Shown: positions 12,649 through 20,136 of the stretch, piece after piece
Numbering within the stretch: the stretch's first letter is position 1
Layout of the letters: each line of letters opens with the position of its first letter
Origin: Monarcha castaneiventris obscurior
Lineage: Eukaryota; Chordata; Aves; Passeriformes; Monarchidae
Length of the DNA stretch: 64,000 bases
Assembly: GCA_026261815.1 (NCBI GenBank)
Contig: JAMPIT010000894.1
Location: 51,681,147-51,745,146, forward strand
Direction of reading: 5' to 3'
Program-made: the position numbers and the translations under genes
The notes under the pieces: generated by a model
Told to the model about the DNA's origin: nothing
What the model saw: only the letters and a program-made list of their open reading frames with translations
The model's database searches: none

Positions 12649-12747
12649 GGCGGCACCGCGCACCCCGCGGGCTCTGCGCAGCCGCGCGCAGGCGCCGGGC
12701 GGGAGCCTGAGGGGAGCCCGGGCAGGGGGCAGGAGGGGAAAACGTTT

Positions 12748-12818
12748 GGAAACGCCTTGGGAAACGCCTTGGGAAACGCCTTGGGAAACGCCTTGGGAAA
12801 CGCCTTTGGAAGCGCCTT
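12748..12818. repeat. 12-bp tandem repeat in the RIC3 promoter
   Basis: About six copies of GGAAACGCCTTG lie 100-170 bp upstream of the RIC3 start codon. The last copy is altered (GGAAGCGCC). Each copy carries one CpG. No factor is assigned with confidence. Confidence 0.9.
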
Positions 12819-12934
12819 GCGATTCCAGGGCCTGGGCTGGGCCGGAGCCTCGTGGAAGAGCGGTGAACCTCCGACACGCAGAATAGCGCCGAAGCTGCTC
12901 CCTTCTTGTCCTTCCACTGCCTGGAGGGAGCCTG

Positions 12935-13170
12935 AGAGAAAGATGGAGGGGGATTTTTTGAAGTGTAGTGACAGGACCAGGGGGAATGGCTTCAAAGTGA
13001 AAGAGAGTAGGCTTAGATTAGGTATTAGGAAAAAAACTCTTCACTCTGAGGGGGGTGAGGTACTGGAGCAGGCTGCCCACGGAAATTGTGGGTGCCCCAT
13101 CCCTGGAAGTGTTCAAGGCCAGGTTGGATGGAGCTCTGAGTAACCTGGACTATGGGAAAGGTGTCCCTAC
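12935..13170 (+). mobile_element. CR1 LINE, left half (interrupted by ERV block)
   Basis: This is a 5'-truncated CR1 3' region on the plus strand. The end of ORF2 is visible through GAGGTACTGGAGCAGGCTGC, then CCCATCCCTGGAAGTGTTCA and GGCCAGGTTGGATGG. It stops abruptly at GGTGTCCCTAC (13170), exactly where the retroviral block begins. The rest of this copy resumes at 38185. Confidence 0.9.
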
Positions 13171-13193
13171 TGTCAGGAAAATCCACAAGCGCC
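13171..13193 (-). mobile_element. 23-bp LTR-A 3' terminus stub (minus orientation)
   Basis: TGTCAGGAAAATCC and the next nine bases match, with two mismatches, the minus-strand 3' end of the LTR-A copy at 37747-37769. The rest of that LTR is missing. After the stub a plus-oriented LTR-A starts at once. Confidence 0.8.
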
Positions 13194-13618
13194 TGAGAGG
13201 AAAGCTGATGTCTACAAACCATTGGGTGGGTGAGGTGTGGTGTTACCGCCTGTGACATGGGGCTCGATGTCTCTGCTGACTCCGGGCAGCAGCTCTGGGG
13301 CAGAGCCCAGGCAGCTCGGCTCCTGCAACAGACAAGGCTCTGCACAAGCCTCAGCTCCTGAGCTTTGGGGTAAAACAGCGGCTTCAGGGGGGATCTCTGG
13401 GGAAGGCGCTGCGGGAAGGCTGCACCTTCCCTGTCCCTCAGCCAGAGGGGCAAGGAAGAGGGCACCGGGAGTTTGGGATAAAAGGAGGCTGCACCCTCTG
13501 CAACCCCGAGAGAGAAAAGCCCGCGGCGTGTGCCCAGTGGAGCCTCCCCCTTCATTCGAATAAGGCTGAAGGACTCCTCTGTTTTCTTTTTGGACATAAA
13601 CCTCTGGCGTTTGCGGAC
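13194..13618 (+). mobile_element. LTR-A, left outer copy (5' LTR of provirus 1)
   Basis: Starts TGAGAGGAAAGCTG and carries a TATA-like GGGATAAAAGG at about 13476-13486 and a U5-like tail. Compared with the right outer copy, two 9-base deletions remove the CA-proximal end of the LTR and most of the primer-binding site. It also differs at several positions from all three other LTR-A copies, which are closer to each other. Confidence 0.88.
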
Positions 13619-14880
13619 AAGGCCCGGGACCCTCCTGGGCTCGGCTGGGCCCGGCCCGCGGCAGGAGGAGCCGCAGGCGCCTCAGCCATTGCAGGGAGCG
13701 GCTCCTGCGGCGCTGCCGCCCCGGGCGAGGGACGGGACCCGAGAGTGGCCGGGACACAGACGGGAGGCGGACCGGGGATCCACGGAGAGTCCACAGGAAA
13801 GGACATGGATGCCCAGAGGGAGCAGTAAGGCCAAGGCGAGAAGGGTCTCGGCAAATCTCAGCGGTGAGTGCAGCTTCGGGGAGTAAAACGTGGCAGGAGG
13901 CCCAGGGTGGGCAGCAAAGAAAGTCGAACAAAGGTCTCGACTGTAGGCTCGACGATCCCAAAATACCTCCGAAGGGTCCTTTGGGAGAATGTGCAAACCA
14001 TCTCAACATTGTCCCAGAGGTGGTTAAGGACGGGAATGCCCAGAGCGGGCAATAAGAGGAGCCGAGAAAGGGTCTCGGCAACCCAGGGCCAGAGCGGGCA
14101 GTGCGGTGTTGGTTTGGGAAAGGATTGGCTGAAGGGCAGTGTGGAGGAACATGGTTGAGGCAAATAGCAGCGGAGGGCTATGTGATACGGAATCTTCGAC
14201 ATCTGCCGTCTGATACAGGGAGCGGCTTTGGTCTTTTGTATTCCTGGTTTCCAGGAGAGGGAAAACCAGGGAGGTGTTGTTCCTATAGCCCCAGCACTCC
14301 CCGGGTGTGGGGAGGAGGGTGAGCACCGGGAGGAGGAGGAAGGAAGAGCTGGGAAATGCGGGTGGTACGTGGAAGAACTAGCATCTTCTTTTAAGGATTT
14401 TGGAGAAACGAGTGATTTTGAGCTGTGGGAGAATGAGTACCCACAGGCAGTAGCGGGGGTGGCTAGAGGAAGGGCAGAATAAATCCCTGGATGAAATGGT
14501 TAGAAAGATAAGTGTATGTAGGAAGGGATGAGGAGAAGGCAAAGGTGGTAGCAGAGTTATTACAGCCCCAGAGGAATAAACTGCAGGGCCCAGGGGTGCC
14601 CCGGGACAGGGTCGGCCACAAGGATGTGGCAGAGGCATTCCCCCTCAGCAATATTCCCAGCAATCCAAACAGTGGCTGGGAAAGAATCAGTGTGCTGTGT
14701 GCAGGGCAGAGGGACTCTGGAATCGGGAATATCCGCAGAAACAACTGGATCCTCAGGAGGAGGAAGTTCAGAGGGTAATGGAGAAGGATTGCTAGGGGTG
14801 TCAGGGGCTCCCATTGTACCAGGGACCCACCACACTGGAGCCCTTGCTAACCTTTAAGCAAGGATCAAGAGGAGGTGTGT
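13619..14880 (+). pseudogene. Provirus 1 leader and gag remnant
   Basis: Decayed 5' leader and gag of a gammaretrovirus-like (class I) ERV. No continuous gag frame remains, and the length (about 1.2 kb including the leader) is short, so most of the capsid region appears lost. The clearest piece is a single nucleocapsid zinc-knuckle relic at 14691-14732. It keeps the first two Cys (CAVC) and the spacing of a CCHC box, but the His is Leu and the last Cys is Tyr. The leader part (13810-14110) contains three or four diverged copies of a GCCCAGAG-GGGCA / AAGGGTCTCGG motif pair. Provirus proteins normally form the virion core; this copy cannot. Confidence 0.7.
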
Positions 14881-15060
14881 TTCCTGGTAGATGCAGGGGC
14901 CTCTCAATCCACTTTGAATTTTATCCCTAATGGGAGAAAATTGTCAAAAAGATCTTTGATTGATTATTCAAGGGGTGAATGGAAAGGATGAGCAGGTGCA
15001 TTTTATTCAACCACTATTGGTGAATGTGTATGTGTTAATTTAGTTTTGCCAGTGAAATCA
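14881..15060 (+). pseudogene. Provirus 1 aspartic protease remnant
   Basis: The reading FLVDAGASQSTLNFIP at 14881-14928 is the active-site strand of a retroviral aspartic protease. The usual D-T/S-G-A core here reads D-A-G-A. Stops follow within the domain, and the flap and C-terminal motifs are not recognisable before the 27-bp repeat begins. The position just after the zinc-knuckle relic fits gag-pro order. Confidence 0.8.
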
Positions 15061-15094
15061 GCTGGCAAAGGAACTGGAGAACTCGAGAAGCCAG

Positions 15095-15385
15095 CAGCTA
15101 AGAACTGCTGCATCCAACCAGCAGCCAGGAACTGCTGCATCCAGCCAGCAGCCAGGAACTGCTGCATCCAGCCAGCAGCCAGGAATTGCTGCATCCAACC
15201 AGCAGCCAGGAACTGCTGCATCCAACCAGCAGCTAAGAACTGCTGCATCCAGCCAGCAGCCAGGAATTGCTGCATCCAACCAGCAGCCAGGAACTGCTGC
15301 ATCCAGCCAGCAGCCAGGAACTGCTGCATCCAGCCAGCAGCCAGGAACTGCTGCATCCAGCCAGCAGCCAGGAATTGCTGCATCT
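15095..15385. repeat. 27-bp minisatellite, 11 copies (left arm)
   Basis: The unit is AACTGCTGCATCCAGCCAGC plus AGCCAGG, about 11 copies. It sits between the protease and RNase H remnants, where reverse transcriptase should be. The unit has no stop in several frames on both strands, so it reads as repeated NCCIQPAAR (plus) or MQQFLAAGW (minus). These are repeat translations, not proteins. The mirrored array has 15 copies. Confidence 0.95.
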
Positions 15386-15448
15386 AACAGTTGCATCCAG
15401 CTCACTGTGAGTTTGTTCTGTGAGCACTGACGACTTGCACCTCATGCC

Positions 15449-16014
15449 ATGTTACTGAAACAGGGTGATGCCACTCTGCAGACATTTGCTGACAGCCCTG
15501 CTGTGTCTCTGTTCCCCACACTAACTAATAATGTCTCTGAGTGTTTGCAGACCATTGAAGAGGCCTGTTCCAGCAGACCAGACCTGAAGGATGTGCCACC
15601 ACAAGATCCACACTGGGAGCTGATTGCAGACAAGAGCAGCTTCCTGGGGGATGGCAAACAGATGAAAGTGATGCAGTGGTAACCGTGGAGCAGGTAAATG
15701 AGACAAAAGCCTTGCCATCAGATGTATCATCACAAAAAGCTGATCAGATGGCATCAAGGAAAGAACTGAGCAAAGTCATCTGGAAGGAAGGAGGATTGAC
15801 TGTTCAGGGTAATGGATTTGAACACACTGGACAGATGTATGCACTGCTACAGAGTGTTTGGAAGTCTAAAGAAACAGCCTTTATGCACTGCAGAGTTCAT
15901 CAAAACAGGAAAACAGCTCCTGAACTAGAGAATCATTCTGCTGATGAAATAGTAAAAGGGGCTGCAGAAAAAGGCATCTTAGCAGTGGTGCCACAGAGGG
16001 GAGCTGATTTGTGA
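15449..16014 (+). pseudogene. Provirus 1 RNase H remnant
   Basis: Two overlapping open pieces (15449-15682 and 15676-16014) in different frames cover a gammaretroviral RNase H domain. The first holds DPHWELIADKSSFLGDGK, corresponding to the first catalytic strand but with an altered D-G-S motif. The second holds the helix region and FMHCRVHQNRKT plus NHSADEIVKGAA, matching the C-terminal His/Asp motifs. The frame break and changed residues make it inactive. RNase H degrades the RNA strand during reverse transcription. Confidence 0.85.
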
Positions 16015-16167
16015 AGGCTTTCCCCCAGAGTGTTATCAGAAGGACCATCAGTTTTCTAGCAGAAGAGCTGAAATCAGAGAAAGTGAATGGGCTGTTACAG
16101 CAGAGGGACAGACTCTAATCCCACTGCAGCAAGAACATGAAGGCACACACAGGGAACACAGAACCTT

Positions 16168-16860
16168 TTGAAACATCTGAAGAAGGTAGCAGTAGAAAGG
16201 GAAATGACTGATATTGTGCAGTGTATAAAAAGCAAATGTAAAACCTGCTATGGAAACAACCCAAACATGAGCAAAAGAGTTGTGTTAGAAATAACAGAGG
16301 CAGGGGCTTTTCCTGGAGATTACTGGCAAATAGATTCTGCTGAGTTACCAAGCAGAGAAGGAAACAGGTAAGTGTTAGTTGACACCTTTAGTGGGTGGCC
16401 TGAAGCTTACCCCAGTAACAGGAGCACAGCAAGGGAGTGGTGAAAATTTTACTCAATCATATCATTCCAAAGTTTGGGCTTCCTTTGGGATTGGTCTCCC
16501 AGTGATCAGGGAGATTAGTCAGCTTTTAGGAATTGTTTAGGATCTGTAAATTCCCTGTACACCCCAGACAAGTGGTAAGGCTGAATGTATGAACAGAACT
16601 CTCAGAACACAGATTAGTGAAATTTGTCAGAAATATCCATGACGTGGGTTCAGGCCTTGCCTGCAGCCTTCCTGAGAATCCACATGCAGCCAAGGTGGAG
16701 AGGCAGCCTAAGTCCTTGGGAAATACTGCATGGCAGGCCATGTTAAATTGTGGCTATCACAGGAGACATTCATGGGAGGGGAAAATTGACTTCCTGAGGT
16801 ATTGAACAGCTTTTAAGTTCCACTTTGCAGAAGCTGCAGAGATCCCTCGTGTTACCCAGA
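16168..16860 (+). pseudogene. Provirus 1 integrase remnant
   Basis: A retroviral integrase split by stops and frame changes. The 16168-16371 part holds the zinc-binding CKTC pair and GDYWQIDSAELP, with the first catalytic Asp. After a stop the strand VDTFSGWPEAYPS follows, then HIIPKFGLPLG. SDQGD, with the second Asp position, lies in another frame near a stop. TPQTSGKAECMNRTLRTQ keeps the catalytic Glu. The DD35E triad is thus still visible in pieces. C-terminal sequence decays before about 16860. Confidence 0.88.
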
Positions 16861-17314
16861 CAGGTAGGACTGGACACAGCTGCTCATCTGTTCCAGCCCA
16901 GAGCCTGAGTGTCTGCTAACAGAGAGACAGGGACCCTTACAGGCTGAGAGAACCATTCCAAGTCCTGACTGCCCTCACCCAAACCAGAGGTGCTGCCAGA
17001 GAACCCTGAATTCACTGCTCCAGAGTTCAGAACACCTCTGCTCCTCAAACAGCTGGAAAACAGAGACTGACACAAATCAGGATGATGTGGTTTAAATTAT
17101 TCTTTTGTCCCTGTTAATCTGCACAGCTGGTAACCATGGCTGAGATCTGACCCCAAAATTTACATGTAACTTTAGCCCAAAATGTGTCCAAAAGCTGTTC
17201 ATAAGAGCAACTTGTCAGGGTAATACTGAGTATGTGAGAATGTGGCCTGGTAAGTTTTGCCCCTAGATAAAGATCAGGCCTGTGTCCATGGGACTGTAAT
17301 TACAAACATAAGAT
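16861..17314 (+). other. Provirus 1 pol/env junction, heavily decayed
   Basis: This stretch lies between the integrase and Env transmembrane remnants, where the surface part of env would be. I cannot recognise surface-subunit motifs. It is far shorter than a normal surface subunit, so most of that part appears deleted. Confidence 0.5.
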
Positions 17315-17560
17315 TTGATTCTTGAACATACTGAAAAGCAAATTTCAGATGCAATTTCAGCCTTACAAGAAGTCCAAGATTTGTGTGGTGTAGTTTTACA
17401 AAACAGAATGACTCCTAATTTCCTACTCGCTGCAAAACCATTAACACTGGTTGTTGTTCTTATGCAGATCAGAGCAAAAGTCTTTATTAAGAAAGATTTG
17501 GTTCAGATTGAAAAGCAAACTCAAATTGTACACCAGGCAGCTCTCAGAGGAGCTCAGTGA
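17315..17560 (+). pseudogene. Provirus 1 Env transmembrane-subunit remnant
   Basis: An 81-codon open piece with the heptad-like EKQISDAISALQ followed by VVLQNRMTPNFLLAAK. This is the place and pattern of the Env coiled coil and conserved LQNR segment of gamma/alpha-type retroviruses. The expected Cys motif after it is missing. A membrane-proximal hydrophobic stretch (EIVIVTWCLALVCF) appears only after an intervening repeat (17684-17960), at about 18072-18115, and is probably the rest of the same subunit. No intact Env is encoded. Confidence 0.72.
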
Positions 17561-17683
17561 ACCTTGACTATACCTTCAGCTCACTCATTTCATGGTCACC
17601 AGACTGGGCCTGTGCCCTGGGCTGCAGTGTGTTCTGTTACCAGCCCCAGGAGCTGTGACAGCAGCTGGGGCAGGGTTTCCTTG

Positions 17684-17960
17684 CCTCCTCCCTCCTGATT
17701 ATCTTCTGTTAATGAGCCCAATCAACGGCCTGGCCTCATTACTGATCATCCCATTGGGAGCTGCTCCGCCCAGAGGGAGGAACCAAGCATTCCAGGCTGG
17801 ATAAAATCTGGCATTCCAAACACCCCAGACCCCCTTTTCCACTGGATTCCCAGAGGCTGGGGCTGCACAGCCACCACTGGCCCTTCCGAGGAAGAGCAGC
17901 CCCTTCTGCAGGATCACAGCTTCAGCAGAGCCACAGCCACCACTGCAGGAGGATGCAGCC
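17684..17960 (-). mobile_element. Repeat family C, copy inside the env remnant
   Basis: This segment is the diverged reverse complement of 19400-19620. Shared stretches on the minus strand include GATCCTGCAGAAGGGGCTGC and GGTTCCTCCCTCTGGGCGG. A third copy in the same orientation lies in the spacer (25418-25545). Read on the plus strand it carries GGCTGGATAAAATC, a TATA-like box. It splits the two Env pieces, so it probably inserted there. The style is that of an avian ERV LTR, but I cannot fix its ends or name the family. Confidence 0.6.
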
Positions 17961-17999
17961 ACCATTTTATTGGCCTGCTGCCACCACCCTGACTGACAG

Positions 18000-18281
18000 G
18001 GGGTCAGGTTGTATCCTGTCAGTTTAACCCAGCGTTTTGCTGCTTTTTTTCCTTTTTTCTTCATTTCCCTATGAAATTGTTATTGTGACTTGGTGCCTCG
18101 CACTGGTTTGTTTTCAACCTAGCACAGCCTGGATAAAAGAAGTGTTCACAGAAGCTGCAGCTGTAGCTGACATCTGTATGATGGCCAGTGGGATAACAAG
18201 TTGTATGAACTGGTGGTGTGGGTAAATCTGGAGTAGAGATGAGACAACATAGAGTCTTGTTAGTCTCTAAAAAGGGGGGAA
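18000..18281 (+). pseudogene. Env C-terminal relic and polypurine tract of provirus 1
   Basis: A hydrophobic stretch and short tail (open to about 18225) are followed by the polypurine tract AAAAAGGGGGGAA at 18269-18281. This tract primes plus-strand synthesis in retroviruses and normally abuts the 3' LTR, as it does here. Confidence 0.75.
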
Positions 18282-18850
18282 TGATGCCATTTTGGGTTTT
18301 ACCTCTTTCTTTTATAGGTTCTGTCTATTCTTCACACATATATTTGTAACTCTGTATAGCTCAGCTTCAGTATTTAATAGCTCTTCACACATATATTTGT
18401 AACTCTGTATAGCTCAGCTTCAGTATTTAATAGCTCTGTAGCTGTATTTTATAGCTGTTTTTATACACAGGCAGAAAGACAAAACACATTCTGAGGCCCC
18501 TGTGCTATCTCAGTTCTCCTCAGAAACCAAGGGCAGAAAACAGCTCGTACCAAGGGGGGGACTCCAGAAAAGGGTTGAACCACAACAGGGAAATTATCTC
18601 ATCACCTGTGCTCCTAACTGGTACTTTTTTGTCAATTATGCTAATTTACCAAACCCATAAACTGTATGCACCTCGATGGGGGGTGGGCTTTTGTGGACAT
18701 CTTTCCATAAGTGGCCCTGGAGGCCTTCAATAAAGATCTATTTTTATATTAGCTCCTATACTAATATAATATCGAAAGTGTGTGTGGTTTCATTTCTGGG
18801 TTGAAAAAGGCATCCCAGGCAAACAGAAGTAACACAGGGACACCCGTGAG
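18282..18850 (+). mobile_element. LTR-B, 3' LTR of provirus 1 (left arm)
   Basis: Begins TGATGCCATTTTGG directly after the polypurine tract. Its U3 has a perfect 53-bp direct repeat (18330-18382 and 18383-18435), the arrangement of a retroviral enhancer duplication. A polyadenylation signal AATAAA lies at 18730-18735, followed by a GTGTGTGTGG stretch. The CA end is not certain; I place it near 18,850. It has no visible similarity to LTR-A at the other end of the same provirus. Confidence 0.8.
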
Positions 18851-19399
18851 AGTTTGCTCAATGTGTGGGATGGGTTTGAAAAGCGTGAGGCTCTGATTGT
18901 TCCTGGCTGTGACTGTGGTTTGCTGGGAGGGCATTTGATGACTGGAGTTGGGAATGCGAGTCAGTGCTGTAAGGTGTGAGGGGGAGGCTGGCGCTGCTGT
19001 GAATTCTGGAGGGAACCCAGAGGTGTGGGCAGTCCCCCAGGAATGTGGAGAACTGGATGTGGAGCCTCTCCACATGACTCTGAGGTGACCTGGACAAGTG
19101 GTGTGTGAAAAGCAACAACCTCTGTCTCGGTGTGAAAGGCAGGGGTCTGCTAAGGAAGGCAGGAGCCTCCCTTGGAATGGAAAATGCAACCCCCTTCCCT
19201 CCCAATTATTATAATCTGGAAATTAAAGGGCCTTCAGGCAAAAATATGAGAACTAGGAGTAACAGTTCTTCACTAACAAATCCATAACAAGGCAGTAACA
19301 CAGAAACCCTGCCTTAGCCTGCCAGAGCCAGGACAAGACCTGACACCCTGTGGGCAGGGGGTCACAGTCCCATTAAGGGGTGGCTGCAGTGCCCTGAAG
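18851..19399. other. Non-coding ERV-associated segment
   Basis: The first 240 bases (18867-19105) recur in the spacer at 25578-25815 with few differences. The remainder contains a GAAAATGCAACCCCCTTCCC stretch and AT-rich filler typical of avian ERV internal-3' or LTR sequence. No reading frame is supportable. Confidence 0.55.
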
Positions 19400-20136
19400 T
19401 GATGGACACGGTTCTGTCAGAGCCCTGATCCTGGAGAAGGGGCTGCTCCTCCTCTGAAGGTGCAGGGCTGGTGATGGAGCTCTTGTCCTCTGGGAAGCCG
19501 GGAGGTGAGGGCTCCCTAAGGTGCTCCAAACCCCAGATCCCATCCGGGCAGGAATGCTCGGTTCCTCCCCCTGGGCGGGGCATCTCGCAGTGGGACGATG
19601 CAATGTCATGGGCCAGCAGCGAGGCTGGATGGGCCACTGCCAGAAGCTCTCCCGGGAGGGAGTTATCAGGGATGTGCCAGGGAAGAGATAAAGAGCCCAG
19701 CCCCACCTGGTTCCAGGCTGCTGATAGAACCCAAACCTTTGGTCCCAGCTCCCCCTGTGACCCCAGAGAGCCTCTGGCGAGGGCAGGCAGCCTTGCAGCC
19801 CCGGTGAGAGCCCTGCTGGCAGCAGCTCTGTGGGAGCCGTGCCTGGCTCCCGGGAACGCTCCCGGCCCGGCAGAGCAGTGGGGCCGGGGCAGCCCGGGCA
19901 CCCCACGGCCCCAGGGCCCGGCAGCGCCTCCAGCCGGGCTCCCTCCTGGGGCTGCTGGAGGGATTTGGCCTCTGAGCGGGAACAGGAGGGACAAGGGGTT
20001 CTTTGGGCAAGGCTTTAGCCAGATTTAATCCCAGCCTAGCACTCAGGGTATTGCAGGGTGTGCAGGACTCGCTCCTGCTGGGAAAATGGGAGGATGTGCC
20101 GAGGAAGCACTGGGAAATGGTTTGGTTTTCTGGCCA
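19400..20136 (+). mobile_element. Repeat family C, long copy beside the satellite (left arm)
   Basis: GC-rich LTR-like sequence. Its first 220 bases are homologous (inverted) to 17684-17960. Its last 200 bases (19935-20135) recur, diverged, in the spacer at 26030-26265. It includes GAAGAGATAAAGAGCCC, a TATA-like element. The open frames on both strands (up to 210 codons) come from low stop content in GC-rich DNA. It ends at GGTTTTCTGGCCAG, where the 31-bp satellite begins. Confidence 0.6.

Larger units (their letters stand above)
12280..12830 (-). promoter_or_regulatory. RIC3: CpG island and promoter region of RIC3
   Basis: A sharp change from AT-rich intron to very GC- and CpG-rich DNA surrounds exon 1. 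No clear TATA box stands upstream of the start codon (above 12,648), which is usual for CpG-island promoters. The transcription start is not visible from sequence alone. The upstream part contains a 12-bp tandem repeat. Confidence 0.75.

Noticed and set aside
12211..13143. 310-codon open frame over the CpG island.
   Set aside because: It is antisense to RIC3 exon 1 and runs through the CpG island, the 12-bp repeat and a CR1 piece. Low stop density in GC-rich DNA explains it.
19362..20028. Open frames of 177-210 codons on both strands in repeat family C.
   Set aside because: GC-rich LTR-like sequence with few stops; frames are open on opposite strands at once and contain no domain.
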